From contig NZ_CP152049.1 in assembly GCF_038630985.1 (NCBI RefSeq), forward strand, positions 1,507,501 through 1,571,500: 64,000 nucleotides of DNA. Direction: 5' to 3'. The DNA comes from Paenibacillus sp. FSL H8-0548. GTDB taxonomy: Bacteria; Bacillota; Bacilli; Paenibacillales; Paenibacillaceae. The translations under genes were made by a program, and so were the position numbers. Below are positions 36,516 through 45,488 of this stretch, piece after piece. The number at the start of each line of letters is the position of its first letter. Position 1 is the first letter of the stretch. The notes beneath the pieces were generated by a model. That model worked only from the letters and a program-made list of their open reading frames with translations. It was not told the DNA's origin and did not search any database.

Positions 36516-37073
36516 ATGAATGAACTCTCAGCATTAACAGAAGAACAGCTCGCTAAGCTGCAAAATACGCGTCGCCGCGTCATCGAATCCATAGGGAAAA
36601 ATATGGACTTGTACGGCATTACACTATCCATTGGTCATCTTTACGGTAATATGTACTTTAATCGTGAGCCTGTCACACTCGATGAAATGAGTAAGACGAT
36701 GGGGATGAGCAAGACGTCAATGAGTACAGGCATGCGAACGCTGCATGATATGAAGATGATAAATAAAGTATGGGGCAAGGGCTCCAGGAAAGATCTTTAT
36801 GAGGTTGAACCGAATTGGCATCAGAACTTTGCGGATTTCTTCTCTGATAAATGGAGAAAGGCTGTTGAGCAAAATATGAATGCTTTAAACCGATCGATGA
36901 AGGAAATCGAAGGATTGAAGCAGCAATATGAAGCGGATCAAGCATTTCTTGACGTGCTGGAGAATGACACGCAGAAGAATGAAGAAGCTTTAAAATATTA
37001 TAGATGGCTGGAACGCCTGATTGATTCTTTTGAATCAGGTGACATTTATAAATTTATACCTAAAGATGAATAA
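36516..37073 (+). CDS. GbsR/OpcR-like MarR-family regulator
   Basis: A 185-residue winged-helix protein. The DNA-binding part (about 30-95) has TLDEMSKTMGMSKTSMSTGMRTL and the wing GKGSRKDLYEV. The C-terminal helical part (about 110-180) forms the dimer arm. GbsR-type proteins repress choline or betaine uptake and synthesis genes and sense choline. Divergent placement next to a betaine importer supports that role here. A perfect AGGAGGAACGAC precedes the ATG. Confidence 0.9.
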   Translation: MNELSALTEEQLAKLQNTRRRVIESIGKNMDLYGITLSIGHLYGNMYFNREPVTLDEMSKTMGMSKTSMSTGMRTLHDMKMINKVWGKGSRKDLYEVEPNWHQNFADFFSDKWRKAVEQNMNALNRSMKEIEGLKQQYEADQAFLDVLENDTQKNEEALKYYRWLERLIDSFESGDIYKFIPKDE

Positions 37074-37216
37074 GGGTAAGGAAGCCGGGGGGAGCGTTTT
37101 TTCCTTCGGCTTTATTTTTTTTTGAGCGTTGACAGAAGGATAATGAGGGTGATTTTGCTAGGCAGAATATGGTAAGCTTAAAGCTATAATTATAGAGTGA
37201 AGGGACGGCCAAATGG

Positions 37217-38422
37217 ATGAATGATCGCATGATTGCCAGCGCAGGACCGATGATGATTACGAATGGAAAGGTCGTATTGCCAGAGCATGTTGCACAGGCG
37301 GCAGTTGCTATTATAGATGGACGAATTGCAGCAATTATTGATAATGAACAGTCAGTTAAGGATTGGCTTTTGCAATATCCGAGCGCTAAAGTAGTGGATG
37401 CAAAGCAGCAATATGTACTGCCAGGACTGATCGACATCCATTGTGACGCAATTGAGAAGGAAGTGCAGCCTAGGCCGAACACACTTTTTCCGCTGAATAT
37501 GGCTTTGCTGGAGTTTGAACGGAAGCTGCCGGTGCATGGCATTACGACGATGTATCATTCTTTATCACTCGGGGTTGGTCTAAGCCTGCGCGGCGATCAT
37601 TTGCTGACTGGGATGGTTGACTTAATTAATAGCTATCGGACCAAAAGGTCGATGATTCGCAATCGCATACATTTAAGGTTTGAGGTTTCCTATTTGGCGG
37701 GAATGCCGATTGTCGAGCGTTATTTAAAGGAGCGGGCGATTGATTATTTATCCTTTATGGATCATTCTCCTGGACAGGGACAATACCGAGAGCCAGGTTC
37801 ATTTGAGCGTTATGTGATGAAAAATCAGGGCGTCAGCATCGATGAGGTTCGGGTTATTGTGGAGGATTTAATTGTGCGAAGACAGCAAGTTGATCAAGAA
37901 CAGCTGCAGAAGCTTAGCGAAATAGCCCAGATGCACGGAATCGCTATTGCCTCGCATGATGATGATTCTAGGCAAAAGGTGGAGGAATCGGCAGGATTAC
38001 AGGTATCGGTCTGTGAATTTCCAATTAATCTAGAGACTGCAAGGCATGCTGTAGAGCTTGGTCTTCACGTTTGTGTAGGTGCTCCCAATGTAGTTAGAGG
38101 AGCTTCGCATGATAAAAACTTAAGAGCCGTTGATGCGATTCGCTCAGGGGCAGCTGATATTTTATGCTCAGACTATCATCCAGCCTCCATGCTGACAGCG
38201 GTTTTTAAGCTGCATGATGAAGGTATTGCTGCTTTGCCGGCAGCGGTACGAATGGCTTCGCTGAATGCTGCTCAGGCGTTAGGCGCAGGCAGCGAGCTAG
38301 GCTCCATTGAGCTTGGCAAAGCAGCGGATATCATTATTGTGGATCGATATGATGATCTACCATGGGTAACACATACGATCGTCGGAGGCCAATTGGTTTA
38401 TCATTCAGCCGTTCGTTATTGA
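37217..38422 (+). CDS. PhnM-like amidohydrolase (phosphonate metabolism)
   Basis: A 401-residue metal-dependent hydrolase. It has LPGLIDIHCDAIEKEVQPRP (the PhnM form of the amidohydrolase HxD motif), HGITTMYHSLS, SHDDDS and CSDYHPASML. PhnM removes pyrophosphate from ribose 1-alkylphosphonate 5-triphosphate in the C-P lyase pathway. None of the other phn genes is nearby, so it either cooperates with a distant set or has another substrate. ATG 37217 lies about 12 bases after AAGGGA. It converges on sspI, with the two stop regions overlapping by seven bases. Confidence 0.87.
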   Translation: MNDRMIASAGPMMITNGKVVLPEHVAQAAVAIIDGRIAAIIDNEQSVKDWLLQYPSAKVVDAKQQYVLPGLIDIHCDAIEKEVQPRPNTLFPLNMALLEFERKLPVHGITTMYHSLSLGVGLSLRGDHLLTGMVDLINSYRTKRSMIRNRIHLRFEVSYLAGMPIVERYLKERAIDYLSFMDHSPGQGQYREPGSFERYVMKNQGVSIDEVRVIVEDLIVRRQQVDQEQLQKLSEIAQMHGIAIASHDDDSRQKVEESAGLQVSVCEFPINLETARHAVELGLHVCVGAPNVVRGASHDKNLRAVDAIRSGAADILCSDYHPASMLTAVFKLHDEGIAALPAAVRMASLNAAQALGAGSELGSIELGKAADIIIVDRYDDLPWVTHTIVGGQLVYHSAVRY

Positions 38423-38649
38423 GATGGATTAGCATTCTCCGCATGATGAAGATGTTTATATAAAGAATTAACCATCTGACTTTGCTCCGGCTCAGAGGAT
38501 TGCTGCCAGATCATTTCAAACAGAACGCCAAGGCCGGGCAATGCCCGCTCATCTGCGCCAACGGAATCTTCGATTACTTCTGACAGCTCCTCGGCGGAAT
38601 TATCCTGTACACGTCTAACAATTGCTTGCCGCAAATCAATGATTTCCAT
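38416..38649 (-). CDS. sspI: Small acid-soluble spore protein I
   Basis: A 77-residue protein fitting SspI: start MEIIDLRQAIVRRVQDN, then ELSEVIEDSVGADERALPGLGVLFEMIW, the family hallmark. SspI is a minor spore-core protein made in the forespore. An AGGAGG site lies nine bases before the ATG. The tail (HHAENANPSQ) extends a little beyond the usual length. Its presence shows that the organism forms endospores. The promoter should be forespore-specific, but I could not place it with certainty. Confidence 0.9.
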   Translation of the reverse strand: MEIIDLRQAIVRRVQDNSAEELSEVIEDSVGADERALPGLGVLFEMIWQQSSEPEQSQMVNSLYKHLHHAENANPSQ

Positions 38650-38785
38650 TCTAAATAGCCTCCTGGCGCATTCGAATTTACTTATTTACTTTATCCATCA
38701 AGGGCTGTTTTCATCCGAGCGTGCAAGCTATGGTATACTATTAAAATCACTGCAGCAAACATCCTGCAAGGAGGATTTTGGAAAG

Positions 38786-39451
38786 ATGGCTAAGAAGCAG
38801 TTCGCAGTTATTGGAATGGGACGTTTTGGCTCCAGCGTTGCAAAATCATTGACGGATATGGGCTTTGAGGTGCTGGCGATTGATTCGAGCGAGCAGCGAA
38901 TTCAGGAGGTCGTCAATACAGTTACGCACGCAGTATCCGCGGATTCCACGGATGAGGAAGCGCTTCGTGCACTCGGTATTCGGAACTTTGATGTCGTTGT
39001 CGTAGCGATTGGACAAGACATTCAATCGAGCATACTTACTACGCTGATCTTGAAGGATCTAGGTGTTAAAACATTGATCGTCAAAGCGCAAAATGAGCTT
39101 CATGGCAAGGTCGTTCACAAGATTGGGGCGGACAAGGTCGTCTTCCCAGAACGTGATATGGGTGTGCGCGTTGCTCATCACATCGTATCGCCAAATATTC
39201 TCGATTATATCGAAATATCGGATGATTACAGTATCATTGAAATTAAAGCACCAGTCCCGATGATCGGGCGGAGCTTGAAGCAGCTCGATATTCGGGCTAA
39301 GTATAAATGCAACGTCATGGCTATCAAAAAAGGAACCGAAATGAACATTGCGCCCTATGCTGATGACCTCATCAGTCAGGAAGATGTCCTTGTCATTGTA
39401 GGCAAAAACTCGGATTTAACAAATTTAGAAATCGCATATTCGGAAGGTTAA
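38786..39451 (+). CDS. Potassium uptake regulatory subunit, KtrA/KtrC-like
   Basis: A 221-residue cytoplasmic RCK protein. The N-terminal nucleotide-binding fold starts FAVIGMGRFGSSVAKSL, with the acidic end of strand two in LAIDSSEQRI. The RCK_C domain (about 138-220) follows. KtrA/C octamers gate the KtrB/D potassium channel in response to ATP/ADP and c-di-AMP. ATG 38786 follows AAGGAGG; an in-frame ATG at 38639 lies far upstream and lacks support. The membrane subunit is not encoded here, as is common for ktrC. The methyltransferase gene follows after seven bases. Confidence 0.92.
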   Translation: MAKKQFAVIGMGRFGSSVAKSLTDMGFEVLAIDSSEQRIQEVVNTVTHAVSADSTDEEALRALGIRNFDVVVVAIGQDIQSSILTTLILKDLGVKTLIVKAQNELHGKVVHKIGADKVVFPERDMGVRVAHHIVSPNILDYIEISDDYSIIEIKAPVPMIGRSLKQLDIRAKYKCNVMAIKKGTEMNIAPYADDLISQEDVLVIVGKNSDLTNLEIAYSEG

Positions 39452-39458
39452 CTTAACT

Positions 39459-40283
39459 ATGAATGAAAACTTTGATCCATTGCTCTCATCTGTTCAAAAT
39501 GACAAGGTTAAGCATTGGGCATCTCTGCTTGACAAAAAGAACCGCGATCGAAGCGGACAGTTTCTAATTGAAGGCGTTCATCTCCTGCTGGAGGCTATAA
39601 AGGGCAATGCAGACGTAAAAACGATCGTGTATGATGCTGAACGGGGCATTCCCGCAGAGCTTATGCTTGAGCGTGAATCGAATGATACGGAGGCCATGCT
39701 GGGGTTAGAGTGGGTACAAGCCTCACGATCAGTTATGGCAAAATGTACAGGGACGGATACACCGCCTCCGGTTTTTGCGATTTTGTCTAAGTTCACTGTG
39801 GACACTGCCGCTATTTACCGTAAAGGCTGCCTAGTTGTCGTGCTTGACGGTGTACGTGATCCCGGAAATGCGGGAACGATCATTCGCAGCGCAGACGCCG
39901 TTGGCGCCGATGCGGTTATCCTTGGCAAAGGCTGTGTAGATATTTATAATCCGAAAACAGTAAGATCAACCATGGGCTCTTTGTTCCATTTGCCGATTAT
40001 TGAAGCTGATTTGAAGGAGCTTCTTCCGCAGGCTAGAGCAAAAGGCGCTAAACTCGTCGGTACGAGCCTGCAAGCGAAGCATACTTGCTATAGCTATGAT
40101 TGGAAGCAGTCTACTTGGCTGCTTATGGGCAACGAATCGGAGGGACTCTTACCCGAGATTCGCGATCTTGTTGATGAATCAGTCATTATTCCGATGGTTG
40201 GCCAAGCGGAATCGCTGAATGTTGCGATGGCAGCTACCGTGTTGCTGTATGAGGGCCTCAGGCAGCGGGAGTTTAACAAATAA
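39459..40283 (+). CDS. TrmH/SpoU-family RNA 2'-O-methyltransferase
   Basis: A 274-residue SPOUT methyltransferase. An N-terminal RNA-binding domain (about 10-105) with GQFLIEGVHLLLEA precedes the catalytic knot domain (about 120-272). Motif 1 is DPGNAGTIIRSADAVGADAV, motif 2 LLMGNESEGL and motif 3 IPMVGQAESLNVAMAATVLLYE, which bind S-adenosylmethionine. It probably methylates a ribose in 23S rRNA or a tRNA. It lies in an operon with the ktrA-like gene. Similar unnamed proteins often sit upstream of pheST in Bacillus. Confidence 0.92.
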   Translation: MNENFDPLLSSVQNDKVKHWASLLDKKNRDRSGQFLIEGVHLLLEAIKGNADVKTIVYDAERGIPAELMLERESNDTEAMLGLEWVQASRSVMAKCTGTDTPPPVFAILSKFTVDTAAIYRKGCLVVVLDGVRDPGNAGTIIRSADAVGADAVILGKGCVDIYNPKTVRSTMGSLFHLPIIEADLKELLPQARAKGAKLVGTSLQAKHTCYSYDWKQSTWLLMGNESEGLLPEIRDLVDESVIIPMVGQAESLNVAMAATVLLYEGLRQREFNK

Positions 40284-40600
40284 AAAATTCCTGTCCACGA
40301 ACCCACATAACTGTCCTGAATAAAAATAACCTCATCTAAATTTCGAAAGGCTGGAACTTGGTTGCCATGCGGGAGATAAGTGATGTCGGTGAGCAAGGAA
40401 TACCCATCCTATATCCTCTTCGTTTTGAAAGCAGAGATATAGTTCGTTTTTGGCACGAATAATGATTATCTATTAAACCATAAGAGGGTCAACCATTTAT
40501 TCATGGTTGACCCTCTTTCTTGAAGAGTTTGTTGTTGTAACCTATACTTATTGGCAAGATATTACGTTTTAGTTAGTTTAGAAAGATATGGAGGTCCCTG
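40284..40600. other. Gene-free stretch with a possible gene remnant
   Basis: The only strong structure is the terminator at 40482-40520. On the reverse strand a short in-frame stretch, from about 40381 down to 40285, reads LLTDITYLPHGNQVPAFRN and onward but is preceded by a stop and lacks a start. It may be a decayed gene fragment. No full gene is visible. Confidence 0.4.
40482..40520. terminator. Strong hairpin terminator
   Basis: A perfect 15-bp stem, AAGAGGGTCAACCAT/ATGGTTGACCCTCTT, with a six-base loop is followed by a short T-rich tail. It probably ends the ktrA-methyltransferase transcript before the next system begins. Confidence 0.88.
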
Positions 40601-41890
40601 ATGGTAAAGTATATAATTTGGCTGTCTTTAACTGTATTCTTGGCTTCTGTTCTTACCTCATGTAGAAACGGAATCCAAACTGATAACAACACGAATGAAC
40701 AAAACAAAGAGCAGGTTTCGCTCACAGTATTAGTAGCCACCGAGTGGTTGAAAGAAAAACAGTGGCAATTGATTTTTGACGAATATGAGAAGAGGACGGG
40801 AAATCAATTGGTTATCCAAAGTGCTCCCGTGAATAATTACTCTGACTTAGTAAGCACGCGTTTAGCAACGAAGGATTCTCCGGATCTCTTGTTTTATTGG
40901 GGACAAGCAGGTGCTGTTAGGATGCTTCAGCCTGAGAAGAACCTGCTGGATTTGAATGGTGAGGAGATTGCTTTACGAATACATCCTACGGTAACAAAAT
41001 ATTTTCTCAAAAGCAGCGGCAAGCTTTATGGAATTCCGGCAACGGGTATCAGTGTTTCGGGTGTAATTTATAACAAAAAAGTGTTTGAAGATCTCAGCAT
41101 CGAAATTCCTAAGACTTATGATGAGTTTCTCGCAGTCTGCGAGAAGATAAAGTCCGCTGGCATTACACCGATTTACGAAGCGGGGAAGGAAGGGTGGCCG
41201 TTACAATTGTTCACTCTTAGTACTATGGCAAACATCATCAGCAAGCAGCCAGATCTTATGGAGAAAATTAATACACGAAAAACAACGTTTGAGCAAGTTC
41301 CAGCATTTATTGATTCGCTTCAAAAACAATTGGATCTACTGAAGAAGGGGTATTTGAATAGTGACTTATTTACGGGGACCTTTAACTTGTCCTTAGAACA
41401 CGTAGCTACTGGAAAGTCAGCTATGATGTTCCAAGCAGATTGGGCGATCAATCCACTCATGGAGAAATACCCTGATGCCACTATTGGTATGTTCCCAATG
41501 CCATGGGATGGTGACAACTATCCTGCTATATCTGATCCCAACGGATTGTATGTTTTCAAAAATTCTAAAAATGTTCAAGCAGCAAAAGAATTTCTTGAAT
41601 TTTTCGGAAGTAGAGAGATACTATCCAAATATTTCAATGAGGTTAAGTCCATTCCGACCTGGACTGGTCTGGATGTTGTACTGAATGAAGTAACTGAAGA
41701 AATGTATGAGTATGTTGAAAGTGGTAGAGTTGTTCCATTCTTCAACTCTCTTGGATTGGTCGAATTCGGCGAATATCAATCTCTTCTGCAAGAGATGTAT
41801 GGGGGGCAAATCACGCCAGTTGAAGTAGCACGAGCACTGCAGAAAAATGTAGATAGAAATTCAAAAGCTGCTGGTTTGTCGGGTTTTTAA
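40601..41890 (+). CDS. Extracellular sugar-binding lipoprotein (family 1), without own permeases
   Basis: A 429-residue lipoprotein with lipobox LTSC (Cys at about 21). It has the family-1 fold for oligosaccharides: STRLATKDSPDLLFYWGQ, IPATGISVSGVIYNKKVF and KSAMMFQADWAI. It is a close paralogue of the protein at 45489; long stretches such as WKNSKNVQ-type and FNEVKSIPTWTGLDV are identical or nearly so. A GGAGG site precedes the ATG. It stands alone on the + strand and converges on the response regulator gene. It probably shares the permeases at 46850/47716 or acts as a ligand presenter to the adjacent sensor kinase. Confidence 0.91.
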   Translation: MVKYIIWLSLTVFLASVLTSCRNGIQTDNNTNEQNKEQVSLTVLVATEWLKEKQWQLIFDEYEKRTGNQLVIQSAPVNNYSDLVSTRLATKDSPDLLFYWGQAGAVRMLQPEKNLLDLNGEEIALRIHPTVTKYFLKSSGKLYGIPATGISVSGVIYNKKVFEDLSIEIPKTYDEFLAVCEKIKSAGITPIYEAGKEGWPLQLFTLSTMANIISKQPDLMEKINTRKTTFEQVPAFIDSLQKQLDLLKKGYLNSDLFTGTFNLSLEHVATGKSAMMFQADWAINPLMEKYPDATIGMFPMPWDGDNYPAISDPNGLYVFKNSKNVQAAKEFLEFFGSREILSKYFNEVKSIPTWTGLDVVLNEVTEEMYEYVESGRVVPFFNSLGLVEFGEYQSLLQEMYGGQITPVEVARALQKNVDRNSKAAGLSGF

Positions 41891-41973
41891 AGTAAAATGT
41901 AGTCCGTATTTGTGAATCGTTTTCTTACGAGGAACGTTGAATATAGTTGTACGTTATTTCTAACACACGGTAA

Positions 41974-42012
41974 AGAGGCAACATTCTTTAGATGAGGAAG
42001 CTGCCTCTATTT
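41974..42012. terminator. Possible bidirectional terminator
   Basis: AGAGGCA at 41974-41980 and TGCCTCT at 42002-42008 can pair over a 21-base loop between two convergent genes. The T run is short, so strength is uncertain. Confidence 0.55.
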
Positions 42013-42021
42013 CGTAGAAGA

Positions 42022-43542
42022 TTAATTATTTTTATTCTTATAATCAGTAGGGCTAAATCCAGTATACAATTTAAACACCTTGCTAAAGTATAATGGATCG
42101 ATATAGCCAACATGTTCTGCGATTTCTTTAATTAACACAAAGGGGTGCTCCTTCATAAAACGGCATGCCTCATCCATGCGAAGCTTTACTAGGTAATCTG
42201 GAATCGAAATAGTAAATGTTCGTTTGAAAACTCGATTCATGTAAGCAGGGTGCAGTTGAAACACATCCGCGATGCTGGTGAGAGAAATATTCTCAAGAAA
42301 ATGATGCTGTATAAATTCTTGTACTTCTTTTGCTCGATCCCGATTGCCAGCTTGTTCATGATCAGACCGGAAAAAGTAAGAGCACCAGATTTCTTTGACA
42401 TGGGGAGACAAGTCGTTTCGTTTCCGAACCCTCCAAACTTCGTCACTTAATTCAAGTTCCATGGCTTGTTTGATTTCGAAGCTGGACGTGAAAGAGTCTT
42501 TAATTAGGCTGTGCAGCGTGTGAGAGAAATGCAGCAGCATAAGCTCCCAACCTTTTCGTGTTACTGGGAATAAGGTTTCAGGTCCATTTGAAAAAAAAGA
42601 GTCTAACTCTTTAGCAAATAATTGTTTTTGTTGTTTAGTGACGAATTGGGCTAAGCGAAGCAACTCTGCTTGAAGAGGTTCCAATAATGGTTTAATATCT
42701 TCAGGTTCATGGTCTGAAATCCAAAAGCAACTTCCCTCGAAGCGACTTCTCATTCGTGCCTGCTTCTTGCACTCAGCAAGGAGTGCAGGTACCGGATGTA
42801 AGCCTCTCGTAGATATGGCCAAGGCAACTGTTAAGCCGTCTACTGATTGTGCCTTGCTTGTAAAAGTTCGAGTCCATTCTGCATGTCGTTCTTTTGACCA
42901 AGTATGTAGGCCAAATAAAAGTATGTCTTCATTTCCTATGTTAGGGGGTAAAGGGGTGAATTTTTCCCCATCACGAAGCAAAGCTACGAAGTCGTCATGA
43001 ATGCCTTCAGGAATATCACTCATTAGTGACCAGGCGTACACAGTGACGAAATTTCCATGATAGAATAATTCCTTCGCTATACTATCCCAACCAGAATGCC
43101 TCTGATCCGTATTTTCGGATGTTTCAGTAATCTGTTTTGCAACCTCACGTTCCAGTAATAATTGGTTGTCCATTAGCTTATTCTTCATCTTACCAAGAAG
43201 TATTAGAATATCGTCGTCTGTTGCAGGTTTTAGCAGGTAATCTGTAATTCCGATTTGAATAGCTTCTCTAAGGTAAGCAAAGTCATCATGACCGCTGAGT
43301 ATCGCGCATTGTATGTCAGGCATCTGTTCTTTAACTTTATTGAGCAGTTCGAAGCCATTCATAATAGGCATGCGAATGTCTGTTAGAATGGCATGTGGCT
43401 GTGTCCAGTGCAGTTCCACTAGCGCATCTTCTCCGTTATTGTAATCACCAACCACTTTAAAGTCTGGGCTTAAGGTGCTGAACTTCTCCTTCAGATGACG
43501 AAGAATTCGGGGTTCATCTTCAATGAGAATCATTCGGAACAT
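42022..43542 (-). CDS. YesN-type response regulator with AraC domain
   Basis: A 506-residue regulator. The receiver has LIEDEPRIL, phosphoacceptor Asp55 in ILTDIRMP and LLKPAT with the conserved Lys. The middle region is variable. The C-terminal AraC domain (about 405-505) has SLTSIADVFQLHPAYMNRVFKR and YFSKVFKLYTGFSPTDYK. ATG 43542 is chosen because AAGGAGGGGG lies seven bases upstream; TTG 43548 would be too close. It overlaps the kinase gene by 23 bases. It should control one or both flanking binding-protein genes. Confidence 0.93.
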   Translation of the reverse strand: MFRMILIEDEPRILRHLKEKFSTLSPDFKVVGDYNNGEDALVELHWTQPHAILTDIRMPIMNGFELLNKVKEQMPDIQCAILSGHDDFAYLREAIQIGITDYLLKPATDDDILILLGKMKNKLMDNQLLLEREVAKQITETSENTDQRHSGWDSIAKELFYHGNFVTVYAWSLMSDIPEGIHDDFVALLRDGEKFTPLPPNIGNEDILLFGLHTWSKERHAEWTRTFTSKAQSVDGLTVALAISTRGLHPVPALLAECKKQARMRSRFEGSCFWISDHEPEDIKPLLEPLQAELLRLAQFVTKQQKQLFAKELDSFFSNGPETLFPVTRKGWELMLLHFSHTLHSLIKDSFTSSFEIKQAMELELSDEVWRVRKRNDLSPHVKEIWCSYFFRSDHEQAGNRDRAKEVQEFIQHHFLENISLTSIADVFQLHPAYMNRVFKRTFTISIPDYLVKLRMDEACRFMKEHPFVLIKEIAEHVGYIDPLYFSKVFKLYTGFSPTDYKNKNN

Positions 43543-45328
43543 CTTCAATCCCCCTCCTTACTGTAATAATAAATTCCATCCCCTGTGGGCAACGATTTAA
43601 TGAAAAACTGACGTTATCATTCCAGAAGAGTCTGCAGCGAGTCAGCGTGTTAACGATCCCCATTTTCCCCAACCCTCGGGTTGATAAGCTTTCCAACCGC
43701 CGGATTTGTCCGGCATTCAATTCCTTAATGAGATCCTGGGCTTCGGAAAAAGCGGTTTCCGTAAATCCAGAACCGTTATCTCTGATTTGAATTTCCCACG
43801 CTTGGTTATCATTTAAGTTAGTAACAGATACCTCGATAATCCAGGGCGGACGTGCCAGCTGAAATCCGTGTGCAAATGAGTTTTCGACAAGTGGCTGTAG
43901 TAAAAACTTTGGAATAGGTTCGTCTTCGAGTAGCGAGTCGACTTGTATCGAGTATGTAAATTGCCCCTCGTAACGGAATTGCATTAATTCCATGTATTGG
44001 ACTGTATAATGAATCTCTTGTTTCACCGTTACGGAATGCGACATTGAATTGGTCGAGTAACGAAGCATACCGCTTAGTTGTTGCGAAACACGAGCATATT
44101 CGCGGAAACCAGACTCCTCCGCATAGGACGCCATAGCCGTCAAAGTATTGAAAAGAAAGTGAGGGTTCATCTGAGCATACATCGCGTGTAAATGGGCAAT
44201 GTTTTCCCTTTTCTGGGATTGAATGACCTCATTTAATGAATTATTGAGACGATTTCGCATTTCTTCGAAAGTTGCATAAAGCATGGCGATTTCTTTGATA
44301 TTTTGCATTTTTTTTACCTTCGACGTCTGGAGGTTATCAATCGTCAATTTTTGTAAACGGGTTTGTAAATAACGAATGGGTGAAGCGATTCCAACCGAAA
44401 GAGCATAGGCAATAACAATCGATATGGCTTCGCCTAAGAGGCCTAAAATAAGTGTTATACGTCGAAGATTGGAAATCGGCTGCATGACTTCCGATTTCGG
44501 TTGTTGAATTAGAACCGTCAGTCCGCTGAATTCAGACGTAACCTGGCTCCAAATATCCAAGCCGCCTCCTACGCGTTCGATCTCTTTTTTGGTTCCGATC
44601 CATCTAGGTATTTTCGGATGGTCAGCGTCGGTGGAGTAATATGGATAAAATATATCACGGTTTTCGTTAATGACGTAAACCTGAGCTGTAGAATGCTTAT
44701 TCCGGCCGATTTCCATCGTTGCTGATAAAAGACTAAACGGCTGTTGAACCTCGACAGCGGCAGGCGAAAAAGCCTGAGGGAAATTAAAGCTTCGAACTAA
44801 AGAGAAGTAAAGCGGATGGTTGTCCTGCCATTCGCTCTCGTGAGGAGGGATCAAGAGTTTGTCGCCATCCAGATTCAGCGCTTCTTTTAGCCAAAGGGAT
44901 TGCTGGATTCGTCCCTTTATGTCAGGTACAGTATCCATATTTTGTCCATAAGTTAGAAAAAAACCATCCATTTTCAATAAATTTATTTGTGCTGCGATGA
45001 ACCAAGGCCCATTAAAAGAAGCCAGCAATTCTTCGTATTTTTTACGTTTGGAGAAGCTCTGGAACGAGGACGGATCTTCGTCATTATCAATTAGATAATC
45101 TTTAATATCAGAGTTGTAAATGACCTGTGCTGAAATGCGGTCCATATCCTCGACGATATTGTCCAGTGCCTCTTGGTATCTGTATAGTTGTTGACGATTC
45201 GTCTCTTCCATGCGGATCGAAAGATCTTTAGACGCCTGTGTAAAGTATAGATAACCACTACTGGCAACCAATACCGAGCTAAGCAAAGTGAAACTGAGAA
45301 ACAAGCGTGTTTGAATACTTAGTTGCAT
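43520..45328 (-). CDS. YesM-type sensor histidine kinase
   Basis: A 602-residue kinase. A transmembrane helix (about 9-28), an extracellular sensor region (about 30-285), a second helix (about 290-315), HAMP, His_kinase and HATPase domains follow in order. The phosphoacceptor is His390 in AQMNPHFLFNTL; ATP-binding motifs are LLQPLVENSFAHGF and IRDNGSGF, then GLGKMGIVNTL. An AGGAGGAG site precedes the ATG. It is transcribed away from the importer operon at 45489, so one control region serves both directions. The ligand is probably the sugar bound by the adjacent lipoproteins. Confidence 0.94.
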   Translation of the reverse strand: MQLSIQTRLFLSFTLLSSVLVASSGYLYFTQASKDLSIRMEETNRQQLYRYQEALDNIVEDMDRISAQVIYNSDIKDYLIDNDEDPSSFQSFSKRKKYEELLASFNGPWFIAAQINLLKMDGFFLTYGQNMDTVPDIKGRIQQSLWLKEALNLDGDKLLIPPHESEWQDNHPLYFSLVRSFNFPQAFSPAAVEVQQPFSLLSATMEIGRNKHSTAQVYVINENRDIFYPYYSTDADHPKIPRWIGTKKEIERVGGGLDIWSQVTSEFSGLTVLIQQPKSEVMQPISNLRRITLILGLLGEAISIVIAYALSVGIASPIRYLQTRLQKLTIDNLQTSKVKKMQNIKEIAMLYATFEEMRNRLNNSLNEVIQSQKRENIAHLHAMYAQMNPHFLFNTLTAMASYAEESGFREYARVSQQLSGMLRYSTNSMSHSVTVKQEIHYTVQYMELMQFRYEGQFTYSIQVDSLLEDEPIPKFLLQPLVENSFAHGFQLARPPWIIEVSVTNLNDNQAWEIQIRDNGSGFTETAFSEAQDLIKELNAGQIRRLESLSTRGLGKMGIVNTLTRCRLFWNDNVSFSLNRCPQGMEFIITVRRGIEDVPNDSH

Positions 45329-45488
45329 GCCAACTCCTCCTAATTAGCATTGTATCACGTGGCATTAAAGAATGCGGAAAGGTTCGATATTTACATGATA
45401 CAGGTTCATTATTTCCATTCCTCAAATTTAAATGAAGCAATAAGATAGAAAAGCAAGCCGACATCAAAACTATATTGGAGGGTTTAAA

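Noticed and set aside
38639..38785. N-terminal extension of the KtrA-like protein
   Set aside because: The RCK domain starts normally at 38786 behind AAGGAGG; the upstream codons overlap the sspI promoter region.
40285..40396. Reverse-strand fragment reading LLTDITYLPHGN as an IS3-type transposase remnant
   Set aside because: The resemblance is limited to a few residues, a stop precedes it and the rest does not match a transposase core.
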